The notes: a model not told the origin generated them from the sequence alone. A DNA stretch of 64,000 bases from Rugamonas fusca (GCF_014042365.1 NZ_JACEZS010000008.1:159113-223112), one strand, 5' to 3'; numbered from the stretch's first letter, positions 18,522-28,390 are shown. A program made the numbers and translations.

Positions 18522-18878
18522 TTAGGCGGTGGCGGCGGGTTCGAAGGTGTCCGGCAGATGCTTGATGGCATCGTGGCCGTGTTCCTGAACCTTGGATTTG
18601 TATTTCATGACCTGGCGATCGAGCTTGTCGATCAGGGTGTCGATGGCGGCGTACAGGTCTTGCGACAGGCTCTCCACATAGACGGTCTTGCCGGACATGC
18701 GCAAATTGATCTCGGCCTTCTGGCGCTTCTCTTTCTCGGTGAGGTTATCTACAGTCAGGATGACAGCAATATCAATCACTTGATCGAAGTGACGCTTGAT
18801 GCGCTCCAGCTTGTTCTGCACGTAGTCGCGGATCGCTGGGGTCACTTCGAGATGATGTCCACTGATGGTGAGATTCAT
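18522..18878 (-). CDS. hpf: ribosome hibernation promoting factor, short form
   Basis: HPF binds the 30S decoding centre in stationary phase and promotes inactive 100S ribosomes. The 118-residue protein begins [20 protein letters not shown] and has the typical basic helix [10 protein letters not shown]. It lacks the long-HPF C-terminal domain, as usual next to rpoN in proteobacteria. ATG 18878 has TAGGAG upstream. In most relatives ptsN follows; here a terminator follows instead. Confidence 0.95.
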   Translation of the reverse strand: MNLTISGHHLEVTPAIRDYVQNKLERIKRHFDQVIDIAVILTVDNLTEKEKRQKAEINLRMSGKTVYVESLSQDLYAAIDTLIDKLDRQVMKYKSKVQEHGHDAIKHLPDTFEPAATA

Positions 18879-18952
18879 ACACACTCCTAAAGATGATGTC
18901 GCTTACGGTTAGTGCCGCGCCCATTGGGGCCGGGCGCGCAGGAACCAGATAA

Positions 18953-20428
18953 CTACAAAGACTTGCGGAGACTGACTGGCGGGATTTTCAACGCTTCGCG
19001 ATATTTGGCAACAGTTCGTCGCGCAATCACCATGCCTTGTTCTCCCAGCATGTCCGCAATCTTACTGTCGGATAAAGGATTTTTAGGGTCTTCAGCTCCT
19101 GTCAATTGCACGATCAGTGCCCGTATCGCCGTCGAGGAGGCTTCTCCCCCCGCTTCCGTGGCGACATGGCTACCGAAGAAATATTTCAACTCAAACATGC
19201 CATGCGGGGTCAGCATATATTTTTGAGTTGTTACCCGAGAAATAGTGCTCTCGTGTAGTCCCAGTGTATCAGCTATTTCGCGCAACACAAGGGGCCTCAT
19301 GGCGACGGCGCCATGGGAAAAGAAATTCTTTTGCCGCTCGACGATGGCCTCCGCCACGCGCAGGATGGTGTCGAAGCGCTGGCGCATGTTCTTGATCAGC
19401 CACTTCGCTTCCTGCAGCTGCGCGCCCATGGCGCCCTCGCCCTTGCCCTGCTTGAGCAGGTTGGCGTACATGGCGTTCACGCGCAGGCGCGGCATCACGT
19501 CATTGTTCAGGCTGACCTGCCAGCCGTTGCGGGCCTTCTTCACGATCACGTCCGGCACCACGTAGTCCGACACGTCCGAGGCGAACGCGGCGCCCGGATG
19601 GGGATTGCACTGGCGGATCACGGCCTGGGCTTCGCGCAAGTCTTCGTCGTCGCACTGCAGCGCCTTCTTCAGCTTGTTGAAGTCGCGCTGGGCGAACCAC
19701 GCCAGGTGCTGTTCAACGATGGTCAGCGCCATGCGCCGCGTCACCAGCGGCACGTGCGGCATGCGCTTGATCTGCAGCGCCAGGCATTCGGAGGCGTTGC
19801 GCGCGCCCACGCCCACGGGGTCGAAGCTTTGCAACAAGGTCAAGGCCGTGTGCAATTCCTCCGGCGCGATTTCCAGCTCCTCGGGCAGGCGCGCAAAGAT
19901 CTCCTCCAGCGGCTCTTCCAGGTAGCCGTTCTCGTCGAGCGCGTCGATGATGATTTCCACCAGCGCGCGGTCGCGCATTTCCAGCACCGTCACCCGCATC
20001 TGCTCCATCAGGTGCTCGCGCAGCGTGCAGTGGTGCGCCTCGAGCTGGGGGCGCGCGTCCTCGTCGTCGGGGGTCTTGCCGCGGCCGGCGTCGCCCCAGT
20101 CCATCTCGCCCTCGGGCGCGCCGTCGCCTTCGCCGCCCTCGTACGGTTCGGCCTCGGCCGGCGCGGCGGCGTCCTGCTGCTGGCCGGGCGGCCCTTCGGG
20201 CGCCGCCTCGGCCGGCGCGCTGGACTGGCTGATGGCGCCGTCGGCCAGCAACCGCACCGAGTGGTCGAGCGGATCGTCCAGCCGTTCCAGCAAGGGATTG
20301 TCGGTCAGCAGCTGTTCCAGTTCCTGATGCAACTCCAGGGTGGACAATTGCAGCAGCCGGATCGACTGCTGCAGTTGTGGCGTGAGCGCCAGGTGTTGCG
20401 AGGTGCGCAGTTGCAATGACTGTTTCAT
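18953..20428 (-). CDS. rpoN: RNA polymerase sigma-54 factor
   Basis: RpoN directs transcription from -24/-12 promoters with AAA+ activators. The 491-residue protein has region I rich in Gln/Leu ([26 protein letters not shown]) in broken form across the N-terminus, and an acidic region II (about 60-130). The core-binding and HTH region includes [14 protein letters not shown]. The RpoN box [10 protein letters not shown] lies near the C-terminus and ends in a short [11 protein letters not shown] tail. ATG 20428 is chosen on homology; the open frame extends upstream. It follows lptB by 16 bp. Likely dependents include pilus genes, but no -24/-12 site was identified here. Confidence 0.96.
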   Translation of the reverse strand: MKQSLQLRTSQHLALTPQLQQSIRLLQLSTLELHQELEQLLTDNPLLERLDDPLDHSVRLLADGAISQSSAPAEAAPEGPPGQQQDAAAPAEAEPYEGGEGDGAPEGEMDWGDAGRGKTPDDEDARPQLEAHHCTLREHLMEQMRVTVLEMRDRALVEIIIDALDENGYLEEPLEEIFARLPEELEIAPEELHTALTLLQSFDPVGVGARNASECLALQIKRMPHVPLVTRRMALTIVEQHLAWFAQRDFNKLKKALQCDDEDLREAQAVIRQCNPHPGAAFASDVSDYVVPDVIVKKARNGWQVSLNNDVMPRLRVNAMYANLLKQGKGEGAMGAQLQEAKWLIKNMRQRFDTILRVAEAIVERQKNFFSHGAVAMRPLVLREIADTLGLHESTISRVTTQKYMLTPHGMFELKYFFGSHVATEAGGEASSTAIRALIVQLTGAEDPKNPLSDSKIADMLGEQGMVIARRTVAKYREALKIPPVSLRKSL

Positions 20429-20444
20429 GGCTTTACTTACAACC

Positions 20445-21206
20445 TTACATACGGAAGTGTTCACCCAGATACACGCGACGCACCGATTCGTTGGCGATGA
20501 TGTCGTCTGGCCGGCCTGACGCCAAAACCGTGCCCTGGTTGATGATATACGCGCGGTCGCAGATGCCCAGCGTCTCGCGCACATTGTGATCGGTGATCAG
20601 CACACCAATGCCACGTTCCTTGAGAAAGCGCACAATGCGCTGGATCTCAATCACGGCGATCGGGTCGACCCCGGCGAAAGGTTCATCGAGCAGCACGAAG
20701 CGGGGGTTGGTGGCCAGTGCGCGCGCGATCTCGACCCGGCGCCGCTCGCCCCCGGACAGGGACAGCGCCGGATTGTCGCGCAGTTTCTCGATTTGCAGGT
20801 CGGCCAGCAGGGTATTGAGCCGTTCATCAATTTGCGCCTTGGATAAAGGCTTGCCGTTCACTTGCTGGATCTCCAGCACGGCGCGGATATTTTCTTCCAC
20901 CGTCAGCTTGCGGAACACGGATGCTTCCTGCGGCAGGTAGGACAGGCCCATCACGGCCCGCCGGTGGATGGGCAGCGACGAGATGTCGACGCCGGAAATG
21001 TCGATCGTGCCGGCGTCCGACGGCACCAGGCCGACGATCATGTAGAACGAGGTGGTCTTGCCGGCGCCGTTAGGGCCCAACAGGCCCACCACTTCGCCGC
21101 ACTCGACCTGCAGCGACACGTCGTGCACCACCTGGCGCTTGCCGTAGCTCTTTTGCAGACCGCGCACGATCAGGGTGCTGCCGCAGCGTTGTGTCTCCAT
21201 CGTCAT
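20445..21206 (-). CDS. lptB: LPS export ABC transporter ATP-binding protein
   Basis: LptB is the cytoplasmic ATPase that powers LptFG extraction of lipopolysaccharide from the inner membrane. The 253-residue protein has Walker [10 protein letters not shown], signature LSGGERRR, Walker [12 protein letters not shown] and the switch histidine in [11 protein letters not shown] 21206 overlaps the lptA stop; ATG 21200 is an alternative. lptF/lptG are not in the window, as is common. Confidence 0.96.
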   Translation of the reverse strand: MTMETQRCGSTLIVRGLQKSYGKRQVVHDVSLQVECGEVVGLLGPNGAGKTTSFYMIVGLVPSDAGTIDISGVDISSLPIHRRAVMGLSYLPQEASVFRKLTVEENIRAVLEIQQVNGKPLSKAQIDERLNTLLADLQIEKLRDNPALSLSGGERRRVEIARALATNPRFVLLDEPFAGVDPIAVIEIQRIVRFLKERGIGVLITDHNVRETLGICDRAYIINQGTVLASGRPDDIIANESVRRVYLGEHFRM

Positions 21207-21775
21207 TTCCCCGCCGCCGGCACGGACGCGGCTGGCGCGGCGTTCTTGTTGGACGGCTGGATCACCATGGTGCCGCGGCCCGCGCCCGGCTTGCTCTCGC
21301 CGGTGGCCGTGTTCTTGACCGAGAAGAATTCCTTGCGGCTGTCGTAGGAGATGAACTCGCCGCGCACCTCGTCGCTAGGCTTGCCCGCCTCCAGGCGCCG
21401 GATCTGGGCGTTGGAGAACAGCTTGACCAGTTCCGTCTTGCCGTCGTATTCGATGCGGTCGGCCTGGCCTTCCACCCACTGGTCGCCTTCGCCGTCACGC
21501 TTCTGGCGGAACGTGGCGGGCGTGCCGGGGGTGCTGGTCATGGTCACGTACTGGTAGCCTTCCGGGTCTTCCTTCATGACGGCCTTGGGCGACTTCATCT
21601 GCAGCGTGCCGCGCGTGAGGATCACGTTGCCGATGGCGGTCTTGGTCTGCTTGACGTCGTCCACTTCGAGCTGGTCGAACTTGATTTCGGTCGGCTTGCT
21701 GGAGTCCGCTTTCTCGGCGTGGGCCAGGCCGGCCGCCGCCCACAGCAGGGCGGCCGACAGGATTAATTTGTTCAT
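21203..21775 (-). CDS. lptA: lipopolysaccharide transport periplasmic protein
   Basis: LptA forms the periplasmic bridge that carries LPS to the outer membrane. The 190-residue protein has a cleavable signal ([20 protein letters not shown]) and the OstA beta-jellyroll core ([38 protein letters not shown]). The C-terminal tail is Ala/Pro-rich. It sits between lptC and lptB in a tight operon. Confidence 0.94.
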   Translation of the reverse strand: MNKLILSAALLWAAAGLAHAEKADSSKPTEIKFDQLEVDDVKQTKTAIGNVILTRGTLQMKSPKAVMKEDPEGYQYVTMTSTPGTPATFRQKRDGEGDQWVEGQADRIEYDGKTELVKLFSNAQIRRLEAGKPSDEVRGEFISYDSRKEFFSVKNTATGESKPGAGRGTMVIQPSNKNAAPAASVPAAGK

Positions 21776-21791
21776 TGCGAGTCCGTTCTAT

Positions 21792-22385
21792 TCAATGCGC
21801 CGCCCGCGGCGGCAGGTGGATCTGGCCGCGCCCGCCCAGCTGGATCTGGCGCGTGGCGTTGTCGGCCTTCATGCCGGTGCCGCTGGCGCTGGACGCGCCC
21901 AGTTGCAGCGTGACCGGCTGGTCCGTTTCCATTTTCTCGTCGTCCGGGTACAAGGTCAGCGCGGACGTGTTCATTTGCATGGCCTCGCTGGTGGCCGTGG
22001 CCGGACGGTCGATGCGCACGTCCCCCGTGAGCTTGACGCGGCTGTTGTCCTGGTCCACGCGCGCCTGCCGGGCGCGCACGTTCATGGGCGGCTGGTCGCC
22101 CGACAGGCTGTGCACCGTCGGGTGTTCCACGTCGGACGAATCATCGGCCGGGTGGTGGGTCAGCTTGTCGCCGGCGATGATGTAGCTGGGCTGGCCGGCC
22201 TGGTTCAGGCGCACGAAGCTGAAGCGCTCGATGATGTAATCAGGCTCGTTGCGGTGGCTGTCCTCCTCGGCCTGGCGGCCGGCCTGGTTGACCACCTGTA
22301 CCAGCCAGAACGTGCCGAGCGCGAACGCCACCCCGAACAACATGATCAGGGACAGGCGCCAGCGGTGTGCGGTCTTCTTATGCAT
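21792..22385 (-). CDS. lptC: LPS export protein LptC
   Basis: LptC passes LPS from LptBFG to LptA. The 197-residue protein has an N-terminal signal anchor (LSLIMLFGVAFALGTFWLV) and a periplasmic OstA-like jellyroll (YIIERFSFVRLNQAG, DVRIDRPATATS). It is preceded by kdsC with 9 bp between them and followed by lptA with 16 bp. Confidence 0.93.
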   Translation of the reverse strand: MHKKTAHRWRLSLIMLFGVAFALGTFWLVQVVNQAGRQAEEDSHRNEPDYIIERFSFVRLNQAGQPSYIIAGDKLTHHPADDSSDVEHPTVHSLSGDQPPMNVRARQARVDQDNSRVKLTGDVRIDRPATATSEAMQMNTSALTLYPDDEKMETDQPVTLQLGASSASGTGMKADNATRQIQLGGRGQIHLPPRAAH

Positions 22386-22394
22386 GGTGTGGCC

Positions 22395-22934
22395 TCAGAC
22401 CAGGAACTGCGCCATGATCTTGTCGTAGTTGCCCTGCGCGCGCAGCAGGAATTCGCACACTTCGCGCACGGCGCCGCGGCCGCCCGACGCTTCCGTCACA
22501 TGGTGCGCGCGGCTCACCACGTCGGCGCGGCCATTGGGCACGGCCACGGCGAAGCCGACCCGGCTCAGGATGGGCAGGTCGACCACGTCGTCGCCGATGA
22601 AGCCCACCTGCTCGGCCGTCAATCCCGTCTTTTCCAGCAGGGCGTTGAACGGCGTGAGCTTGTCGTGCCCGCCCTGGTGCAGGAAGGCGATGCCCAGGTC
22701 GGCCGCCCGCTTGACCACCTGCGGCGACACGCGCGCGCTGATGATGGCCGTCTGCACGCCCGATTCCTGCAGCAGCTTGATGCCCAGGCCATCGTGCACG
22801 TTGAAGGTCTTGAGCGCCTCGCCGTCGGCGCCGTAGTGCAGGCTGCCGTCCGTGAGCACGCCGTCCACGTCGAAGATCATCAGCTTGACCTTGGCGGCGC
22901 GGGCCACGTTTTCCAGCTTGTAGGCGTCCTTCAT
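22395..22934 (-). CDS. kdsC: 3-deoxy-D-manno-octulosonate-8-phosphate phosphatase
   Basis: KdsC removes phosphate from KDO-8-P in lipopolysaccharide inner-core synthesis. The 179-residue HAD-superfamily protein has motif I FDVDGVLTDG, motif II IISARVS, the lysine in HDKLTPF and motif IV GDDVVDLPIL. It lacks a cap domain, as expected of the tetrameric C0 HAD type. Its ATG shares one base with the kdsD stop (TGATG), indicating coupling. Confidence 0.95.
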   Translation of the reverse strand: MKDAYKLENVARAAKVKLMIFDVDGVLTDGSLHYGADGEALKTFNVHDGLGIKLLQESGVQTAIISARVSPQVVKRAADLGIAFLHQGGHDKLTPFNALLEKTGLTAEQVGFIGDDVVDLPILSRVGFAVAVPNGRADVVSRAHHVTEASGGRGAVREVCEFLLRAQGNYDKIMAQFLV

Positions 22935-23965
22935 CAGATCACCTTGGCGCGGGTCAGGTCGTGGATGTGCAGGGCGCCCACCAGCTTGCCCGCCTCGTCC
23001 ACCACCAGCATCTGGTTGATGCGGAACTGCTCCATCACGGCCACGGCGTCCACGGCCAGCTTCTCGGCCGTGATGGAGCGCGGGTTGGCGTGCATGACGT
23101 CGCGGATCACGACCTGGGTGAAGTCCTGCACCTTCTCTATCATGCGGCGCAAGTCGCCGTCCGTGAACACGCCGATCGGGCGGCCGTCCGCGTCCACGAT
23201 GGCCGTCATGCCCATGCCCTTCTGGGTGATCTCCAGCAGTGCGTCGGTCAGCTTGACGTCGGCCGTCACGCGCGGCACGTCGGCGCCGCTGCGCATCACG
23301 TCGCGCACGTGGGTCAGCAAACGGCGGCCCAGGGCGCCGCCCGGATGGGAGCGGGCAAAATCCTCTTCCTTGAAACCGCGCAGGTCCAGCAGGGCCACGG
23401 CCAGCGCGTCGCCCAGCGCCAGCGTGACGGTGGTGGAGGCCGTGGGCGCCAGGTTCAGCGGGCACGCTTCCTTGGCCACGGACACGTCCAGGTGCACGTC
23501 GGCCAGCTGCGCCAGGCTGGAGCCGGGCTTGCCCGTCATCGAGATCAGGGCGCTGCCCATGCGCTTGACGACGGGCAGGATGGCCATCAGTTCCGCGCTT
23601 TCGCCCGAGTAGGAAATGGCGATGAAAGCATCGTCGGCCGTCACCATGCCCAGGTCGCCGTGGGCCGCCTCGGCCGGGTGCACGAACAGGGCCGGGGTGC
23701 CGGTCGAGGCCAGCGTGGCGGCGATCTTGCGCGCGATGTGGCCGGATTTGCCGATGCCGGACACGACGACGCGGCCCTTGCAGTTGAGCAGCAGCGCCAC
23801 GGCGCGGCCCACGCTGTCGTCCGTGGCCAGGCGCGCGTGCAGGGCGGCGATGGCGTCGCCTTCGATCTGCAACGTCTCGCGGGCCAGTTCCAGCGCCCGG
23901 CTGGCGGTGGCCGGGTCAATTCGATCAAAAGCTTTCAGCATTGTTTTTTCATGGGTTACACTCAT
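22934..23965 (-). CDS. kdsD: arabinose-5-phosphate isomerase
   Basis: KdsD converts ribulose-5-phosphate to arabinose-5-phosphate, the first KDO step. The 343-residue protein has a SIS domain (VVSGIGKSGHIARKIAATLASTGTPA is split across it; ISYSGES motif) and two CBS domains (VRDVMRSGADVP and VIRDVMHANPRS). The start is uncertain: ATG 23965 is used here, but a TATACT box lies only 7 bp upstream of it. ATG 23941 (MLKAFDR) would then suit a leadered transcript. It heads the kdsD-kdsC-lptCAB-rpoN-hpf unit. Confidence 0.94.
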   Translation of the reverse strand: MSVTHEKTMLKAFDRIDPATASRALELARETLQIEGDAIAALHARLATDDSVGRAVALLLNCKGRVVVSGIGKSGHIARKIAATLASTGTPALFVHPAEAAHGDLGMVTADDAFIAISYSGESAELMAILPVVKRMGSALISMTGKPGSSLAQLADVHLDVSVAKEACPLNLAPTASTTVTLALGDALAVALLDLRGFKEEDFARSHPGGALGRRLLTHVRDVMRSGADVPRVTADVKLTDALLEITQKGMGMTAIVDADGRPIGVFTDGDLRRMIEKVQDFTQVVIRDVMHANPRSITAEKLAVDAVAVMEQFRINQMLVVDEAGKLVGALHIHDLTRAKVI

Positions 23966-24060
23966 GCCGAAAGTATAGCCGAATTGGGTAAGCAAAAAAC
24001 TTGCCAGTGGTAACAAAGGCTGACAAACAACGGAATCCCCTACCCTTGAGTCGGATATAA

Positions 24061-26040
24061 ATGTTTTCTTCCCTGGAACTGACACTCCTGTTGCTGGGCG
24101 CGGCCGTGCTCGGCGTGGTCGCCTTCCGGATGATGCACATGCCCCCCATGCTGGGCTACCTGGCCGTGGGCATATTGATCGGCCCCCACGCGCTGGGACT
24201 GGCCGAGCAGAATGAAGCCAGCCAGACGCTGGCCGAATTCGGTGTCGTGTTCCTGATGTTCTCGATCGGGCTGGAATTTTCCACCGCCAAGCTGATGGCC
24301 ATGCGCAGCATCGTGTTCGGGCTGGGCATGGCGCAGGTGGGGTTCACCATCGCGCTGGCCATGGGCTTTGGCTGGGCCATCGGCCACGTGCTGCCGGCCA
24401 GCTTGCACCTGGGCTGGCAGGGCGCGCTGGCGCTGGGCGCGACCATGGCCATGTCGTCCACCGCCATCGTCTCCAAGATGCTGACCGAGCGGCTGGAGCT
24501 GGAAAGCGCCCATGGCCGCAAGATCATCGGCATCCTGCTGTTCCAGGATCTGGCCGTGGTGCCGCTGCTGATCCTGATCCCGTCGCTGACGGAGCAGCCC
24601 GACCGCCTGCTCGAAACGCTGGGCTGGGCCGGCGTCAAGGCCGTGGGCGTGCTGGTGCTGCTGCTGTTCCTGGGCCAGAAGCTGATGCGCGGCTGGTTCA
24701 CCATCGTCGTCAAGCGCCGCTCGCAGGAACTGTTCATGCTCAACCTGCTCTTGGTGACGCTGGGCGCGGCCTGGATCACGGAGCGGGCCGGCCTGTCGCT
24801 GGCATTGGGCGCGTTCGTGGCCGGCATGCTGATCTCGGAAACGGAATACAAGCACCAGGTGGAAGAAGACATCAAGCCGTTCCGCGACGTGCTGCTGGGA
24901 CTGTTCTTCATCACCATCGGCATGCTGCTCAACGTGCGCCTGGTGCTGGAGAACTGGTGGCTGGTGCTGCTGTTGCTGGTGGGACCCGTGCTGCTCAAGT
25001 TCGCGCTGATCGCCGGCCTGGCCAAGCTGTACGGCGCCACCGACGGCGTGGCCCTGCGCACCGGCCTGGCGCTGGCCCAGGCCGGCGAATTCGGCTTCGT
25101 GCTGCTCAACCTGGCCGGCGGCAGCCATGTGCTGGCGCCGGACGTGGTGCAGGTGGTGCTGGCCTCGATGGTGCTGTCGATGCTGGCCGCGCCGTTCATC
25201 ATCGCCAAGTCCGACCAGATCGTGATGAAGGTGTCGAGCAATGAATGGATGATGCAGTCGCTGGCGCTGACCAAGATCGCCAGCCGCACCATGTCGACCC
25301 AGAAGCACGTGATCCTGGCCGGCTTCGGCCGCAGCGGCCAGAGCCTGGCCACCTTGCTGGGCGAGGAAAAGATCGCCTACCACGCGCTGGACCTGGACCC
25401 GGAGCGGGTGCAGGAGGCGCAAACGGCCGGCGCCAACGTGTCCTACGGCGACGCGGCCCGGCGCGAAAGCCTGGTGGCGGCCGGCATCTACCGCGCCAGC
25501 GCTGTCGTCATCACCTATGCCAGCACGCCATCGGCGCTCAAGGTGCTGCACCTGGTGCACGAGCTGGCGCCCACCTTGCCCGTGATCGTGCGCGCGCACG
25601 ACGACACGGACCTGGACCGGCTGAAGGCGGCCGGCGCGACGGAAGTGGTGCCGGAACTGATGGAAGGCAGCTTGATGCTGGCCTCGCACGCGCTGGTGAT
25701 GCTGGGCGTGCCGCTGCGGCGCGTGGTGCACCGGGTGCAGACGGCGCGCGAGGAACGCTACGCCTCGCTGCGCGGCTACTTCCACGGCGCCAGCGACAGC
25801 AGCGAGGAGGCGGACCTGGTGCGCCTGCATTCGGTCACGCTGAGCGAAGGCGCGGCCGCCATCGGCAAGTCGCTCGGCGAGCTGAAGCTGGAGGACACGG
25901 GCGCGGAAGTGGCCAGCATCCGGCGCGGCATGGGCCGGCTGGAAGTGGACGCCCAGACCATGCTGGCGCCCGACGATGTGGTGGTGGTGCGCGGCGCGGC
26001 CGATGCCGTGAGCCGGGCCGAAAGCCGGCTGCTGCGTTAA
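24061..26040 (+). CDS. CPA2-family monovalent cation:proton antiporter (KefB/YbaL-like)
   Basis: This 659-residue membrane protein has about 12 transmembrane helices (1-385), including GPHALGL, FSIGLEFS and FQDLAVVPLLIL, typical of CPA2 antiporters. A cytosolic RCK/TrkA-N domain follows (HVILAGFGRSGQSLATLL, NAD-binding GxGxxG), then a TrkA-C domain (RLHSVTLSEGAAAIGKSLGEL). It probably exchanges K+ or Na+ for protons under nucleotide control. It diverges from kdsD, an arrangement widely kept in betaproteobacteria. Confidence 0.9.
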   Translation: MFSSLELTLLLLGAAVLGVVAFRMMHMPPMLGYLAVGILIGPHALGLAEQNEASQTLAEFGVVFLMFSIGLEFSTAKLMAMRSIVFGLGMAQVGFTIALAMGFGWAIGHVLPASLHLGWQGALALGATMAMSSTAIVSKMLTERLELESAHGRKIIGILLFQDLAVVPLLILIPSLTEQPDRLLETLGWAGVKAVGVLVLLLFLGQKLMRGWFTIVVKRRSQELFMLNLLLVTLGAAWITERAGLSLALGAFVAGMLISETEYKHQVEEDIKPFRDVLLGLFFITIGMLLNVRLVLENWWLVLLLLVGPVLLKFALIAGLAKLYGATDGVALRTGLALAQAGEFGFVLLNLAGGSHVLAPDVVQVVLASMVLSMLAAPFIIAKSDQIVMKVSSNEWMMQSLALTKIASRTMSTQKHVILAGFGRSGQSLATLLGEEKIAYHALDLDPERVQEAQTAGANVSYGDAARRESLVAAGIYRASAVVITYASTPSALKVLHLVHELAPTLPVIVRAHDDTDLDRLKAAGATEVVPELMEGSLMLASHALVMLGVPLRRVVHRVQTAREERYASLRGYFHGASDSSEEADLVRLHSVTLSEGAAAIGKSLGELKLEDTGAEVASIRRGMGRLEVDAQTMLAPDDVVVVRGAADAVSRAESRLLR

Positions 26041-26043
26041 GCG

Positions 26044-26123
26044 AAAAGCGGGGTCAAAGAAAGCGGGGTCAGGTCCGGCATCGCGCCACCGATTTGGCAG
26101 GTTGCCGGACCTGACCCCGCTTT
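26044..26123. repeat. REP-like palindromic element with GGGGTCA core, also a likely bidirectional terminator
   Basis: Perfect 21-bp inverted arms (26060-26080 and 26103-26123) with core GGGGTCAGGTCC enclose a 22-bp loop. An extra partial copy (AAAAGCGGGGTCA, from 26044) precedes the left arm. The element fills the 85-bp gap between two convergent stop codons almost exactly. Its A-rich left and T-rich right edges would make a terminator for both genes. Confidence 0.75.
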
Positions 26124-26125
26124 TC

Positions 26126-27295
26126 TCAGGCGGGCAAGTGGCGGATCACGCGATTGCGCCCGCCCTCCTTGGCCTGGTACAAGGCGCCGTCGGCGCGCGC
26201 GAGCAGGTCGCGCGCCACCAGTTCCGGTTCGCCCACGGCCTGGTCGGGATCAAGACAGGCCACGCCGATCGACACGGTGACGGACAGGCGCACTTCCTGC
26301 GTCAGGCCGATCAGCGTGCCGGCCACGCTGGCGCGAATGCGCTCGGCCACGAAGGCGGCGCTATCGAGGTCCGCATCGATCAATAACACAACGAATTCCT
26401 CGCCGCCAAAACGGGCCAGCGCGTCCGACAAGCGCAACTCGTCCTTGATGCGGCCCGCCACTTCGCGCAGCACATCGTCGCCGCCCTGGTGGCCCACGGT
26501 GTCGTTGACGCGCTTGAAGTGGTCGATATCGATGAACATCAGCGAGATCGGGTAGCGCTGGCGCCGCGCGCGCGCGATCTCCTCGAGCAGCCGCCGGTCC
26601 AGGTAGCGCCGGTTGTAGACGCCCGTGAGCGAATCGGTCAGGCCGATGTACTTGAGCATCTCATTACTGATCACGTTTTCCAGGCAGATGGCGATAATGG
26701 ATGCCATGTGCTCGATGAAGTCCGTGCCCAGGCTGGGCGTGAAGCGGGTCGGGTCCACGCTGCCCAGATTGAGGCAACCGATGATGCGCTTGTTGCGCAT
26801 CAGCGGCACCAGGGCCACGCTTTGCAGCCCGGCCGGCGCGTTGGGGAACGGCAGCGCGTGGCGCGCGGGATCGTACATGCCCAGCAGCGGCTTGGGCGCC
26901 GGCGTGCTGGCGTTACGCCGGCCCAGGTCGAAGCCCAGTTCATCGACCTGCTCGACGAAAATCAGATGCGGAAAATCAGCGAACACCACGCCCAGCTTGC
27001 CCATCACGGTGCGGATGTCGGCATCCTCGTCGATCAGGGTCAGCGTCACGCTTTCCAGTTCCGAGATCACGGGCAGGTTGCGGAAGATGGTGCCCACCAG
27101 TTCCGGGAAGGTGCCGGCCCCCACGATGTCGAGGTCGAACGCCTGGTGGCGGCACATGATCGAGTGGTTGCGCTCGGCCTGCTCCAGCAGGTAGGCCATG
27201 CGCGCGCGCAGCGCCTGGTTCTCCGCCGCCAGCTCGCTGGCCCGCGTGGCGGGATCAGCGTGGGACGGCATCGCGCCGGTGACAGTGTGCGTCAT
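26126..27295 (-). CDS. GAF-like sensor diguanylate cyclase
   Basis: This 389-residue soluble protein makes cyclic di-GMP. A short coiled coil (about 15-45) leads into a GAF/DUF484-like sensor domain (about 50-210) and a GGDEF domain. The active-site loop is GGEEF at 297-301. An RxxD inhibitory site (RLSD) lies exactly five residues upstream, so product inhibition is expected. ATG 27295 is preferred to an upstream TTG at 27304. No membrane segment or phosphodiesterase domain is present. It could feed type IV pilus or biofilm control, but no direct link is visible. Confidence 0.92.
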   Translation of the reverse strand: MTHTVTGAMPSHADPATRASELAAENQALRARMAYLLEQAERNHSIMCRHQAFDLDIVGAGTFPELVGTIFRNLPVISELESVTLTLIDEDADIRTVMGKLGVVFADFPHLIFVEQVDELGFDLGRRNASTPAPKPLLGMYDPARHALPFPNAPAGLQSVALVPLMRNKRIIGCLNLGSVDPTRFTPSLGTDFIEHMASIIAICLENVISNEMLKYIGLTDSLTGVYNRRYLDRRLLEEIARARRQRYPISLMFIDIDHFKRVNDTVGHQGGDDVLREVAGRIKDELRLSDALARFGGEEFVVLLIDADLDSAAFVAERIRASVAGTLIGLTQEVRLSVTVSIGVACLDPDQAVGEPELVARDLLARADGALYQAKEGGRNRVIRHLPA

Positions 27296-27424
27296 AAAAA
27301 CCAACCCTTACTCGATAGCGACTATGACCAGTAACCAGGCCGGATCGTGACGGAATTGACCATCCGGCAGATTACAACATTACGCCAAGAAACAGAGGTT
27401 GGAAATGCCAAAAAGTAAATTCAA

Positions 27425-28279
27425 TTACAAAAACGCCAATTCAACATCGACTTCCTGGCCCAGCCGTATGCGCTGGCCGGCGCCGGCCATGACGATGGCA
27501 TTCATGCCGAAGCAAATCGCGCCATCGAGCTCCGGCTTGGCGCGGTAGCTGCGCAACAGGTCCACGGGATCGGGGCCGATCTGGGCCGTATCCTGGTCCA
27601 CGGACGGGATCGGGCAGCGCGAGCACGGCTTGACGGGCCGCAGTTCCGCCTCGCCCAAACGGTAGGCGGCCGCGTAGTCTTCCTCGAACGCTTCGAGGCC
27701 GGCGATGACGAGATTGGGGCGGAAGCGGTTCATGGGCACGGGGTCGCGGCCGGCCGCCACCAGGCGCGCGTTGAGGTCGTCCAGCGAGGCGGCGCCGGCC
27801 ACCAGCACCGGGTAACCGTCCGAGAACAGGGTGGTGGCAGCCACGCCCTGGGTCCACTTCTCGCTGACCTTGCGCAGCGCGTCCGCGTGGAAGCGCACCA
27901 GCCGGCACGGCACGCCGATGGCGTTGCTGAACCAGGTGGCCGTGAGCGCGTCACAATCGTAGGCCAGCACGCTGTCGTCCCACACCTGCACGGTGCGCGC
28001 GACGGCCTGCTCGGGATGGGGCAAGCCCAGTGGAATCTCCAGCCGCAGCATGCCGGGCGCGCGCAACTCCAGCGTTTCGCCCTTCAGGCGCGGCACGATC
28101 AGGGCCATGCGCGGATGCTCGCGCTGGGTCATGAAGCGCCCTGCTGCATCAACCACCATCCATTCGCGGTCGTAGATGTGCTGGGTCATCAGACCCGCTT
28201 CGGTCAGCGTGGCTTCCTGCAGTGACAGGCCGGCGCAGGATTTGATGGGATAGAGGGTGATGGCGGTCAGCGTCGGCAT
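27425..28279 (-). CDS. MOSC domain protein (YcbX-like)
   Basis: This 284-residue protein has a MOSC N-terminal beta-barrel (LTAITLYPIKSCAGLSL) followed by a MOSC domain with the molybdenum-cofactor cysteine region KPCSRCPIPSVDQ. YcbX and mARC relatives reduce N-hydroxylated compounds with a ferredoxin-like partner. The C-terminal 2Fe-2S domain of long YcbX is absent, so it needs a separate electron donor. Confidence 0.88.
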   Translation of the reverse strand: MPTLTAITLYPIKSCAGLSLQEATLTEAGLMTQHIYDREWMVVDAAGRFMTQREHPRMALIVPRLKGETLELRAPGMLRLEIPLGLPHPEQAVARTVQVWDDSVLAYDCDALTATWFSNAIGVPCRLVRFHADALRKVSEKWTQGVAATTLFSDGYPVLVAGAASLDDLNARLVAAGRDPVPMNRFRPNLVIAGLEAFEEDYAAAYRLGEAELRPVKPCSRCPIPSVDQDTAQIGPDPVDLLRSYRAKPELDGAICFGMNAIVMAGAGQRIRLGQEVDVELAFL

Positions 28280-28348
28280 ACGGCACGTGGCGGCGCAGTG
28301 AGCGCCGCGGCAAGGTTGTCCAAAAGTGAAGTATGGCAGAAAGCGCGC

Positions 28349-28390
28349 AAGGTGTCAGACCGTGGGGCCTGGCACCTTGACGTGACACCT
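28349..28390. repeat. degenerate REP-like inverted repeat between two minus-strand genes
   Basis: AAGGTGTCAGACC (28349-28361) and GGCCTGGCACCTT (28366-28378) are 13-nt arms that pair with two wobble-type mismatches. TGACACCT at 28383-28390 can pair alternatively with the left arm. The loop is 4 nt. It lies between the NYN gene and the upstream start of the MOSC gene. Confidence 0.5.
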
